From positions 124,001-188,000 of the forward strand of contig NZ_BMRM01000016.1 in the NCBI RefSeq assembly GCF_014648635.1: a DNA stretch of 64,000 nt, given 5' to 3'. Made by a program: the position numbers and the translations under genes. Origin of the DNA: Streptomyces cinerochromogenes. Its GTDB lineage: Bacteria; Actinomycetota; Actinomycetes; Streptomycetales; Streptomycetaceae. The notes under the pieces are model-generated. The model was not told where the DNA came from, did no database searches, and worked only from the letters and a program-made list of their open reading frames with translations. Shown here piece by piece: positions 52,773 to 60,864 of this stretch. Within the stretch, counting starts at the first letter, position 1; every line of letters starts with the position of its first letter.

Positions 52773-54212
52773 TCACTCCGGCGGCAGCACCCCGCACAGC
52801 GCCTCCAGCGCCGCCCCGTAGGCGTGTTCGGCCGGGGCCGCGTACCCCACCACCAGCCCGTCGCCGGCCACCGTCGGACTCCGTGGATGCCGGAACCCGG
52901 CGAGCCCGTCGAGGGCGATGCCCTGCCACGCGGCGGCCTTCACCGTCGACCGCTCCGTGCCCGGCGGCAGCCGCAGCACCGCGTGCAGCCCGGCCGCGAT
53001 TCCCGTCACCTCGATGTGCGGCGCCTGCGCGGCGAGCGCGGCGACGAGCCGGTCACGCCGGCGCCGGTACCGCTGCCGCATCCGCCGCACATGACGGTCG
53101 TACGACCCGCAGGCGACGAAGTCCGCGAGCGCCAACTGGTCCAGCACACTCGCCCAGCCCTCCCGCTCGCCCTTCGCCGCCAGCACCGGCTCCACATACC
53201 GCTGCGGCAGCACCATCCAGCCCAGCCGCAACGCCGGTGACAGGCTCTTGCTGACCGACCCGATGTGGATCACCCGCTCCGGATCGAGCCCCTGCAGCGC
53301 GCCGACGGGCCGGCGGTCGTACCGGAACTCGCCGTCGTAGTCGTCCTCCAGCACCACCGTTCCCTGTGTGCGTGCCCAGTCGATCACCGCGGTCCGGCGT
53401 TCCGGGTGCAGCGGGCCGCCGGTCGGGAACTGGTGCGCGGGCGTCAGCAGCACCGCCCGCTCACGCCCGAGCGTCTCCACCCGCGCCCCGTGCTCGTCCA
53501 GCGGCAGCGGTACGGTGCGCACGCCGGCCGCGGCGAGCAGTTCCCGGTGGAAGCCGAGCCCGTACGCCTCCACGCCCAGCGGGCCCCGCAGCACCCCGCC
53601 GCCGGCCGGACCCTCCTGGGCACTCCGGCCGAAGAGGAGCCGCAGCGCGTGGGCGAAGCCCGAGCAGACCACGATCCGGTCCGGCTCGGTCCGCACCCCC
53701 CGCGCGCGGGCCAGGTACTCCGTCAGCGTCTCCCGCAGCTCGCGGCGCCCGGCCGGGTCGCCCGGCCCGAACGCCTCGCTCGGCGCCGCCTGCAACGCCC
53801 GGCGGTACGACGCCGCCCAGGCCGTGCGCGGGAAGACCGACGCGTCCGGCCTGCCCTGCCGCAGGTCGTGCCGGGGCCCACCTGCGGGTGAGGGCGCCTT
53901 CACGGGCGTGCGTACGGAGCGGCGCAGCGGCTCCGCCCGCTCGGCGACCCGGGTTCCGGAACCCTGCCGGGCGGTCAGCCAGCCCTCCGCGACCAGCTCC
54001 GCGTACGCGTCCGCCACCGTGTTGCGTGCCACGCCCAGGTCCGCGGCGAGCGACCGGTACGGCGGCAACCGGGTGCCCGGCGCCAGCCGGCCGCTGCGCA
54101 CCGCCTCCCGCAGCGCCCTGGTCAGCGCCGCCCGCCGGCCTCCCGGCCCGGACAGCTCCAGATGCAGGTCCGCACCGATCCGCTCGGCGGAATTGACCCA
54201 CGATTCCGTCAT
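52773..54212 (-). CDS. MocR/PdxR-type transcriptional regulator
   Basis: A 479-residue fusion of an N-terminal GntR-type winged helix (about 20-90; TRLPPYRSLAADLGVARNTVADAYAELVAEGWL) and an aminotransferase-like domain (about 130-475) with VVLEDDYDGEFRYD and the PLP lysine in HIGSVSKSLSP. Such proteins sense PLP or an amino compound. It is divergent from a carboxymuconolactone decarboxylase-like gene over 47 bp, in which both genes have TANNNT 7-8 nt before the start, so it very probably controls that gene and itself. Confidence 0.92.
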   Translation of the reverse strand: MTESWVNSAERIGADLHLELSGPGGRRAALTRALREAVRSGRLAPGTRLPPYRSLAADLGVARNTVADAYAELVAEGWLTARQGSGTRVAERAEPLRRSVRTPVKAPSPAGGPRHDLRQGRPDASVFPRTAWAASYRRALQAAPSEAFGPGDPAGRRELRETLTEYLARARGVRTEPDRIVVCSGFAHALRLLFGRSAQEGPAGGGVLRGPLGVEAYGLGFHRELLAAAGVRTVPLPLDEHGARVETLGRERAVLLTPAHQFPTGGPLHPERRTAVIDWARTQGTVVLEDDYDGEFRYDRRPVGALQGLDPERVIHIGSVSKSLSPALRLGWMVLPQRYVEPVLAAKGEREGWASVLDQLALADFVACGSYDRHVRRMRQRYRRRRDRLVAALAAQAPHIEVTGIAAGLHAVLRLPPGTERSTVKAAAWQGIALDGLAGFRHPRSPTVAGDGLVVGYAAPAEHAYGAALEALCGVLPPE

Positions 54213-54259
54213 GGAAATGCACCCTACAACCGGTCTTTCCGCCTCCTACGGTGGAGCAC

Positions 54260-54823
54260 ATGACGACGACGCACACGACCACCGCCACCACCGACGCCGC
54301 TGCCACCGACTCCCACACCACCGATCTCACGACCGACCTCACCACCGGGATCGCCGCCGCCGAGGCCGCCCGCACCCGCCTGGACTTCGGGAAGGCCGCA
54401 CCCAAGGTCTTCCGCGCGATCATCGGCTTCGACGCCGCCGCCCGTCAGGGCCTCGACCCGGCCCTGGTCGAACTGATCCAGATCCGCGCCTCCCATCTCA
54501 ACCACTGCGCCTACTGCCTGCACATGCACACCAACGACGCCCGCAAGGCCGGCGAGAACGAGGACCGGCTCCACATGGTCGCCGTCTGGCGCGAGGCCCG
54601 GCACTTCTTCACCCCGAAGGAACAGGCCGCCCTCGCCCTGACGGAGGCGGTGACCCTGGTCGCCGACGGCGGCGTCCCCGACGCCGTCTACGCCGAGGCC
54701 GCCGCCCACTTCGACGACCAGGAACTGGCCCACGTCCTCGCCCTGATCCTCACGATCAACACGTGGAACCGCGTGGCCCTGGCCACGGGAAAGGTCGCCG
54801 GCACCGACGAGCGCACCGGCTGA
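54260..54823 (+). CDS. Carboxymuconolactone decarboxylase / AhpD-like protein
   Basis: A 187-residue alpha-helical protein with the AhpD-type CxxC motif in LNHCAYCLHMHTNDARKAGE (about 78-98), the signature of peroxidase-like thiol proteins in the CMD family. The first 35 residues are Thr/Asp-rich and disordered. The ATG at 54260 has GGAG 5 nt upstream; a GTG at 54251 is in frame. It is adjacent to and divergent from a MocR regulator, and is probably induced by its ligand. The role may be peroxide or electrophile detoxification. Confidence 0.9.
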   Translation: MTTTHTTTATTDAAATDSHTTDLTTDLTTGIAAAEAARTRLDFGKAAPKVFRAIIGFDAAARQGLDPALVELIQIRASHLNHCAYCLHMHTNDARKAGENEDRLHMVAVWREARHFFTPKEQAALALTEAVTLVADGGVPDAVYAEAAAHFDDQELAHVLALILTINTWNRVALATGKVAGTDERTG

Positions 54824-54826
54824 CTC

Positions 54827-54852
54827 GCGCCCACCCGTCGTCGGGCGGGCGC
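54827..54852. terminator. Bidirectional terminator between the CMD gene and gltD
   Basis: GCGCCCACCCG (54827-54837), loop TCGT, CGGGCGGGCGC (54842-54852): an 11-bp stem with one A-C mismatch between convergent genes. Confidence 0.7.
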
Positions 54853-54882
54853 CCACAGGGCGGAGCCGGTGGCGCCGCCGCT

Positions 54883-56370
54883 TCAGACCACCATCGGCCG
54901 GTCCGTCGGCCTGATCGGGGCCGGGAGCCGGGAACTCCCGGTCAGATAGCGGTCGACCGCCGCCGCGACCGCCCGCCCCTCCGCTATCGCCCACACGATG
55001 AGCGACTGCCCGCGCGCCGCGTCCCCGGCGGCGAACACCCCGGGAACGTTGGTCGCGAAGCCGTCGTCCCGGGCGATCGTGCCGCGCGGCTGCAGCGCCA
55101 GCCCCAACTGCTCCATCAGCCCGTCCTCCTGGTCCGGCCCGGAGAAGCCGAGGGCGAGCAGCACCAGGTCGGCGGGGAGCGACCGTCCGGTGTCCGGCAC
55201 CGGAAGCCGCTGTTCGTCGACCTCCACCAGATGCAGTGAGCGCACATTCCCCCTCTCGTCTCCCGTGAAGCGGAGCGTGGACGCCGCGAACAGCCGCGCG
55301 TCCGCGTCCGCCGCCGGCGCCGTACGCAGCTCCCGCGCCTCCTCGTGTGCGGCCGACAACCGGTAGATCTTCGGGTACGTCGGCCACGGCTCGGTGTCCT
55401 CGTCGCGCTCGGCACCCGGCTGCGCGTAGATGTCCAGCTGGGTCACGGACGCGGCCCCCTCGCGCACCGCGGTCCCCAGACAGTCCGCCCCGGTGTCCCC
55501 GCCGCCGACGATCACGACGTGCTTGCCGGCGGCAGACAGAGGCGAAACCTCCAGGTCCCCTTCACACACCCGGTTGGCGAGCGGCAGATACTCCATCGCC
55601 TGGTGTATCCCGTTCAACGAGCGGCCCGGCACCGGAAGTTCCCGCCACGCCGTCGCTCCTGTGGCGATCACCACCGCGTCGTACCGGGACCGCAGTTCGT
55701 CCGCCGGAACGTCCCGGCCGACCGTCGTCGAGGTACGGAACTTCGTCCCCTCGGCGAGCATCTGCTCGATCCGCCGCTCCAGGTGCCGCTTCTCCATCTT
55801 GAACTCGGGGATGCCGTACCGCATCAACCCGCCGATCCGGTCGTCCTTCTCGTACACCGCGACCGTGTGCCCGGCCCGGGTCAGCTGCTGCGCGGCGGCC
55901 AGCCCGGTGGGCCCGGAGCCGATGACGGCGACCGTCTTCCCGGTCAGCCGCTCGGGCGGCCGGGGCGGAGTGAAACCCTCCTCCCACGCCCGGTCGGCGA
56001 TCGCGCACTCGACGTTCTTGATGGTGACGGCCGGCTGGTTGATCGCCAGCACACACCCCGCCTCGCACGGCGCAGGACACAGCCGCCCGGTGAACTCCGG
56101 GAAGTTGTTGGTCGCGTGCAGCCGGTCGCTCGCGGACCGCCAGTCCTCCCGCGATACCAGGTCGTTCCACTCGGGAATGAGATTGCCCAGCGGACAGGCC
56201 TGGTGGCAGAACGGGACGCCGCAGTCCATGCAGCGGTCGGCCTGCTTGCTGATGATGGGGAGCAGCGCGCCCGGGACGTACACCTCGTCCCAGTCCCGCA
56301 CCCGCTGCTCGACGGGCCGCCGCGGCCACTCCTGGCGCGGCGTGGTCATGAACCCCTTGGGATCGGCCAT
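54883..56370 (-). CDS. gltD: Glutamate synthase small subunit (GltD-like), orphan copy
   Basis: A 495-residue NADPH-binding flavoprotein. The N-terminal domain has the cysteine motifs RCMDCGVPFCHQACPLGN and CPAPCEAGC for iron-sulfur clusters; the two Rossmann domains have GSGPTGLAAAQQL (FAD) and GGGDTGADC (NADPH), and the C-terminal GDAARGQSLIVWAIAEG block completes the family. In glutamate synthase it feeds electrons to GltB. No gltB lies in the window, and in S. coelicolor the gltBD pair is, as I recall, elsewhere nearby, so this is probably a second GltD serving another partner. The ATG at 56370 gives the usual MADPKGF start. Confidence 0.9.
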   Translation of the reverse strand: MADPKGFMTTPRQEWPRRPVEQRVRDWDEVYVPGALLPIISKQADRCMDCGVPFCHQACPLGNLIPEWNDLVSREDWRSASDRLHATNNFPEFTGRLCPAPCEAGCVLAINQPAVTIKNVECAIADRAWEEGFTPPRPPERLTGKTVAVIGSGPTGLAAAQQLTRAGHTVAVYEKDDRIGGLMRYGIPEFKMEKRHLERRIEQMLAEGTKFRTSTTVGRDVPADELRSRYDAVVIATGATAWRELPVPGRSLNGIHQAMEYLPLANRVCEGDLEVSPLSAAGKHVVIVGGGDTGADCLGTAVREGAASVTQLDIYAQPGAERDEDTEPWPTYPKIYRLSAAHEEARELRTAPAADADARLFAASTLRFTGDERGNVRSLHLVEVDEQRLPVPDTGRSLPADLVLLALGFSGPDQEDGLMEQLGLALQPRGTIARDDGFATNVPGVFAAGDAARGQSLIVWAIAEGRAVAAAVDRYLTGSSRLPAPIRPTDRPMVV

Positions 56371-56716
56371 GGGCGTCTTCCTCGCGTACGGGCGCCGGAG
56401 GCACCGGGTGTACGAAGGGCCGTTCGTCATCGGGCGGCACTCTTTCGGCCACGATACGTCTCCACCGGCGACGGCGCAGACCTGCGGACAGCGCTTTCTT
56501 CCGGAAGGCCTCGGTGCTCGGCCGGGGAGCCGAGGAGGCGGATGCATCGAGGGGGCGAAGGGCACCCGAAGGGCACCCAGTGGGCGGGGGCGTCGAGGGG
56601 TGAAGGGCGGCAAGGGGGTGGCGGGCACCGAGGGGGAGGCGCCGAGGGGCGAAGGGCGGCAAGGGGGCGGCGGGCACCGAGGGGGATGAGCTCGGCACCC
56701 GGAACCGGTCATGATC
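56371..56716. repeat. 346-bp gap with a 49-bp tandem duplication
   Basis: Upstream of gltD. A 49-bp unit at 56591-56639 is repeated at 56640-56688 with only four or five changes, and a degraded third copy (CGAGGGGGCGAAGGGCACC) starts near 56549. The unit is G-rich (GGCAAGGGGGNGGCGGGCAC). The gltD promoter should lie at about 56380-56470. No gene is seen. Confidence 0.8.
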
Positions 56717-57415
56717 TCAGCCCGCCCCCTCCTCCCCGGTCTCCTGCCACCCCCGCAGCACACCCTCCACGGCCGGGGCGATCCGGCGTCGCGCCTCGTG
56801 CCGCGGCACCCCTCTCATCAGCAGCTGGTCGTACGGCGTGTCCACGTGCCGTACGCCCGCCACGACCGCCGAGATCACCGCCCCCTCGGTCAGCGCCCGC
56901 CCGGCCGCGCTGCGCCCGACGCGACCGCTGCCCCGCACCGCCGCATGGGCTGCGATCGCCCGGGCCCGGTCGGCCGGACAACCGGGGAACAGCCGGAGTA
57001 TCTCGGCCGCGAACGCCGTCACGAACCGCTCGTCCTCCGCCGCTCTGCGCCGAGCGTCCCGCGCCCGCCGCCGACGCCGCGCCTCCGCGTCCGCCAGACA
57101 GCGGGCCTCGGCCCGGGCCAGCGCGGCCTCCTCCACGAGCACGCCCTGGCGTTCGTAGCGGCTCCTGCGCCGATTGAACCGCACCACCACCGCCGACAAC
57201 GTGCTCTCCTCCCGCGCCCTGCGGGTCAGCGCCGTGTCGCCACGCGGCAGGAACACCAGGTGGCCGAGGTCGACGCAGTCCAGGCACCGCGGCACCCCGT
57301 CCTCCAGCATCAGCAGCGACAGCGGACCACGATGGCAGCGGGCGCACCGCTTGCGCTTGAGCGGCTGGACGACGACAAGCCGACCAAGGGAGTGGGGAGT
57401 TGGGGAAAGCGCCAT
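56717..57415 (-). CDS. DUF2293 family protein with zinc-ribbon-like cysteines
   Basis: A 232-residue protein. The N-terminus has KRCARCHRG and RCLDCVDLGH, two CxxC pairs that can bind zinc. A basic helical middle (ARAEARCLADAEARRRRRARDARRR) is followed by the DUF2293 domain (about 140-225; RFVTAFAAEILRLFPGCPADRARAIAAHA, and VRHVDTPYDQLLMRGVPRHEARRRI). The function is unknown; nucleic-acid binding is plausible. The ATG at 57415 has GGGAAAG upstream. Confidence 0.85.
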   Translation of the reverse strand: MALSPTPHSLGRLVVVQPLKRKRCARCHRGPLSLLMLEDGVPRCLDCVDLGHLVFLPRGDTALTRRAREESTLSAVVVRFNRRRSRYERQGVLVEEAALARAEARCLADAEARRRRRARDARRRAAEDERFVTAFAAEILRLFPGCPADRARAIAAHAAVRGSGRVGRSAAGRALTEGAVISAVVAGVRHVDTPYDQLLMRGVPRHEARRRIAPAVEGVLRGWQETGEEGAG

Positions 57416-57709
57416 ACGCGGTACTTTCCCCGCCACCGTCCGGGCCTCCCACGCCCGCCCTGCGTTTCCTCACCCCCTCGAGCACGTCTTCGCACCTCCC
57501 CTCCCGCCTCTCCCTCCTTCGCCCGGCCCGCGACACGTCACTCCCTCCCGTACATCACTCCCTCCCCCCGGTTGCTTACGCCCCGCCGTTCCGGCTGCGG
57601 CTCTCCACCCCACGCCCCCGTCTCCACCGGACCACGCCATCGCCCCCCGCCACCGTCTCCCCGGCACCACCCCCACCCTTCGGCCCGGCCACCCGGCATC
57701 ATGGGCCCT

Positions 57710-58342
57710 GTGCGACTCGAACCGATCACCTGGGACCGGCTGGCCGAGCAGCTCGCCGATCGGCTGGCCGGTGCGGCGCCGGCCGATGGAGGGGCCTGGC
57801 AGCGCGTCGGCTTCGACGGTGCGCCGGCCGCCGATCCAGGAGCCCTCGCCGCTCGGGTCGGCGAGGCGCTGCGGGTGCGCGGCCGGCCCTCGCTGGTGAT
57901 CGGCACCGAGGGCTTCCTGCGCCCCGCCTCGCTCCGCCTGGAGCACGGGCGAAGGGACACGGAGTCGTACTACAGCGGATGGTTCGACACGGGCGCCCTG
58001 TGGCGCGAGGTCTTCGGCCCGCTCGACCCCGGGGGCAGTGGGAGGATCCTGCCCGACCTGTGGGATCCGGTCACGGACCGGGCCACCCGCAGCCCGTACG
58101 TGCAACTCCCGCCCGACGGCATCTTGTTGCTCCACGGCCCCCTCCTGCTGCGCCACTGGTTCCCCTTCGACCTCACCGTGCACCTCCTTCTCTCCCCGGG
58201 CGCGTTGCGCCGCCGTACCCCGGAGGCCGACCACTGGACCCTGCCCGCTTTCGAGCGCTACGAGGCGGAGATCGACCCCGCCGGGACGGCGGACGTCCTG
58301 GTCCGCGCCGACGACCCGCGCCACCCCGCTTGGAGCGGCTGA
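57710..58342 (+). CDS. Uridine kinase-like protein without a canonical P-loop
   Basis: A 210-residue protein aligned by its pattern with the uridine kinase group of Streptomyces: RLEPITWDRLAEQLADRL at the start, RVGFDGAPAADPGALA, GRPSLVIGTEGFLRPASLRLEHGRRD, SYYSGWFDTGALWREVFGPL, and ADHWTLPAFERYEAEIDP. In a working kinase the second block should be GxxGxGKS/T; here it is GFDGAPAADP, so ATP binding is doubtful. The GTG at 57710 is the listed start, with an in-frame ATG at 57701. No partner gene is adjacent. Confidence 0.75.
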   Translation: MRLEPITWDRLAEQLADRLAGAAPADGGAWQRVGFDGAPAADPGALAARVGEALRVRGRPSLVIGTEGFLRPASLRLEHGRRDTESYYSGWFDTGALWREVFGPLDPGGSGRILPDLWDPVTDRATRSPYVQLPPDGILLLHGPLLLRHWFPFDLTVHLLLSPGALRRRTPEADHWTLPAFERYEAEIDPAGTADVLVRADDPRHPAWSG

Positions 58343-58366
58343 TCCGGTCGCGCCTCCGGGGATCCG

Positions 58367-58489
58367 GTGAGACGGCCCGGCGAACCCCTTTTGTATGCAC
58401 TCGGCATCGACCCGCCGGCCGAGAAGGACGACGAGGTCCGCGTGATCGTCAGGATCGTCCCGCGGCAGGTCGTGTCCTTCTCGCCCTGA
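58367..58489 (+). pseudogene. Remnant of a PPOX-like (pyridoxamine phosphate oxidase fold) gene
   Basis: A 40-codon frame ending at 58489 reads ...EPLLYALGIDPPAEKDD and EVRVIVRIVPRQVVSFSP, which resembles the last strand and C-terminus of a flavin-reductase/PPOX-type protein. No N-terminal part precedes it. A GTG at 58367 opens the frame, but the fragment is probably the remainder of a deleted gene. Confidence 0.4.
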
Positions 58490-58546
58490 CCGACGCACCG
58501 CCGAGCTCGCGCGGCTGCCGGGAGCGGCGTCCCGCGGCCCCGTTGC

Positions 58547-59674
58547 TCACAGCCAGCCGTTGCGCCGGAAACCCCGGTACAGCGCCAGACACGCCGTTGC
58601 CATCACCGTCATGACCAGTGGGTAGCCGAATCGCCAGTGCAGCTCCGGCATGTGGTCGAAATTCATGCCGTACACCCCGCACACCATCGTCGGCACGGCG
58701 ACCACCGCGGCCCAGGCCGTGATCTTCCGCATGTCCTCGTTCTGCGCGACGGTCACCTGCGCGAGATGCGCCTGCAGGATGGAGTTCAGCAGCTCGTCGA
58801 ACGCGGCGATCTGCTCCTTGACCCGGATCAGATGGTCGAACACATCCCGGAAGTAGGCCTGTATCTCGGGGGCGACCGCCCGTATGGGCCGGGTGGCGAG
58901 ATCCTCCACCGGGCGGCCCAGCGGCACCACCGCCCTTTTCAGCTCAAGCAGTTCACGTTTCATCTGGTAGATGCGGCCCGGGTCGAGCCGCGCGCCGTTC
59001 TCCGAGAACACCTCCGTCTCGACCTGGTCGATGTCGGCCTGCACCGCGTCCGTGACCGTCAGGTAGTCGTCGACCACATGGTCGGCGATCGCGTGCAATA
59101 CCGCGGCCGGTCCCTTGGCGAGCTGATGCGGGTCCGCCTCCAACTCCTCGCGCAGCGGACCCAGCGAGCCGTGCCGGCCGTGCCGCACCGTGATCACGAA
59201 GTCCTTGCCGACGAACACCATGATCTCGCCGGTGTCCACCACCTCGCTGGTCGCCGTCAGCTGCTCGTGCTCCACATAGCAGACCGTCTTGAACACCGCG
59301 AAGAGCGTGTCCCCGTAGTGCTCCAGCTTCGGCCGCTGATGTGCCTCGACCGCGTCCTCCACCGCCAGCGGATGCAGGTCGAACAGCTCGGCGATACCTG
59401 CGAACTCGCGGTCCGTCGGCTCGTGCAGCCCGAGCCAGACGAAGCCCTCACCGGCCTTGCGTACCAGCCGCACCGCATCCACCAGGTCGGCACACCCGGG
59501 CACGCGCACCCCGTCCTGATAGGTCACGCAGTTCACCACCGACGAGCCCAGCGGCGATCTGGCGGGATGGCTCAGGTCCACGCGCGGCCGGCGCCGGGCC
59601 AGCCGCGCCACCTTGCGCAGGCCGCCGACCCTGCCCAGCCCCGTGACCTTCCGCAGATTCCCTGCCATCGACAT
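58547..59674 (-). CDS. corA: CorA family magnesium/cobalt transporter
   Basis: A 375-residue CorA-type channel. The N-terminal cytoplasmic funnel covers about 1-300, including FVWLGLHEPTDREFAGIAELFDLHPLAVEDA. The C-terminus has two transmembrane helices: the first ends in the signature YGMNFDHMPEL, the loop faces outside, and the second is YPLVMTVMATACLALY. It imports Mg2+ (possibly Co2+ or Ni2+) as a pentamer. The ATG at 59674 follows GAGGAG; the first 30 residues are basic (RRRPRVD). It is divergent from a methyltransferase across repetitive DNA. Confidence 0.93.
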   Translation of the reverse strand: MSMAGNLRKVTGLGRVGGLRKVARLARRRPRVDLSHPARSPLGSSVVNCVTYQDGVRVPGCADLVDAVRLVRKAGEGFVWLGLHEPTDREFAGIAELFDLHPLAVEDAVEAHQRPKLEHYGDTLFAVFKTVCYVEHEQLTATSEVVDTGEIMVFVGKDFVITVRHGRHGSLGPLREELEADPHQLAKGPAAVLHAIADHVVDDYLTVTDAVQADIDQVETEVFSENGARLDPGRIYQMKRELLELKRAVVPLGRPVEDLATRPIRAVAPEIQAYFRDVFDHLIRVKEQIAAFDELLNSILQAHLAQVTVAQNEDMRKITAWAAVVAVPTMVCGVYGMNFDHMPELHWRFGYPLVMTVMATACLALYRGFRRNGWL

Positions 59675-59819
59675 CTGGATCTCCTCGCATGGATCTCCTT
59701 GCGCAACGCTTTCGCGCCTTGCCCGGCAAGTGTGCCAGTCCCCGGCACAACGCGGGCGAGCCTGTGGGAACAGGGAGTTCCGCTTGGTTCCCGCCTGTGG
59801 ACGAAGCGGCGACCAGGCC

Positions 59820-59957
59820 GGACGACCGGGAGAGTCCGAGGCTCGGGCGGGACGACCGGGAGGCTGCGAGGATCGGGCGGGAGGACCGGGAGGACCGGGA
59901 GGACCGGGAGGCCGCGAGGGTCGGGCGGGAGGACCGGGAGGCTGCGAGGATCGGGGC
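59820..59957. repeat. 33-bp tandem repeats in front of a methyltransferase gene
   Basis: Units of the form GGGCGGGAGGACCGGGAGGC (continuing TGCGAGGATC, with short GGACCGGGA insertions) are repeated at least three times up to the methyltransferase ATG. A 90-codon plus-strand frame (59689-59961) runs through it, encoding DREAARIGRE-type repeats, and ends in an ATGA overlap with the methyltransferase start. It lacks a good ribosome binding site and is probably not translated, but this is not certain. Confidence 0.8.
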
Positions 59958-60752
59958 ATGACGCGATCGGACGGATACCTCCTCGACAACAGGCAAAAAG
60001 AGGCGGGCGAGCGCTTCGACGCCTTCACCGCGCTTTTCGACCCCACGACCTTCCGGCACCTCGAAGGACTCGGGATCGGGCCCGGCTGGCGCTGCTGGGA
60101 AGTCGGGGCCGGGGGGACCTCCGTCGTGTCCTGGCTCGCCGAGAAGGTGGGGCCGGCCGGTCAGGTCGTCGCGACCGACATCGACACCTCACGGCTCACC
60201 CCCGCGGCCCGCCCCCCGGTGGAGGCCAGGGTGCACGACGTGGGCGCCGAGGAGCCGCCGGGCGAGGGCTTCGACCTCGTCCACGCCCGGCTGGTCCTCG
60301 TCCATGTACCCGAGCGGGAGCGGGCCTTGCGGTCCATGATCAAGGCCCTGCGCCCCGGCGGCCGACTGCTGGTCGAGGACGCCGACCCGGCCCTCCAACC
60401 CCTCACCTGCCCCGACGAGTACGGCCCGGAGCAGCGGCTCGCCAACCGGCTGCGCCAGGGGTTCCGCGCGCTGCTCGCCGACCGCGGCGCCGCCCTGTCC
60501 TACGGCCGTACACTCCCGCGGCTGCTCCGGCAGGCGGGACTGCACGACGTGGAGGCCGACGCGTACTTCCCCGTGACCTCACCCGCCTGCACCGCCCTGG
60601 AGGCCGCGACGGTCCGTCAGATCCGGCACCGGCTCGTCTCCGCCGGCCTGGCCACCGACGCTGAGATCGACCGGCACCTCGCCAACGTGGAGTCCGGCAC
60701 CATGGACCTGACCACCGCCCCGATGATCTCCGCGTGGGGCCGCAAGGGGTAG
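59958..60752 (+). CDS. Class I SAM-dependent methyltransferase
   Basis: A 264-residue methyltransferase. Motif I is CWEVGAGGTSVVSWLA (about 47-62), then VVATDIDTSRL, and FDLVHARLVLVHVPERERAL for motif IV; the C-terminal part is helical. This is the UbiE/type 25 group; the substrate is unknown. The ATG at 59958 fits the family start, and it sits at the end of a minisatellite, which therefore replaces a normal leader and ribosome binding site. The 'GAGGATCGGGGC' before the ATG could serve for translation. Confidence 0.83.
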   Translation: MTRSDGYLLDNRQKEAGERFDAFTALFDPTTFRHLEGLGIGPGWRCWEVGAGGTSVVSWLAEKVGPAGQVVATDIDTSRLTPAARPPVEARVHDVGAEEPPGEGFDLVHARLVLVHVPERERALRSMIKALRPGGRLLVEDADPALQPLTCPDEYGPEQRLANRLRQGFRALLADRGAALSYGRTLPRLLRQAGLHDVEADAYFPVTSPACTALEAATVRQIRHRLVSAGLATDAEIDRHLANVESGTMDLTTAPMISAWGRKG

Positions 60753-60864
60753 CCGACCCGGGGGCCGCCGGCCGCGCCGGACCGTTTCCGCGGGCGTGGC
60801 CGAATGCTGCCCCGAGCCCCCTGGAGCCCCTGGCGCGCACCGAAGAGACCGGGCACTCGCCGGC

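Noticed and set aside
59689..59961. 90-codon DREAARIGRE ORF as a real gene
   Set aside because: No ribosome binding site, repeat-derived composition and no homologue known to me; kept only as an observation.
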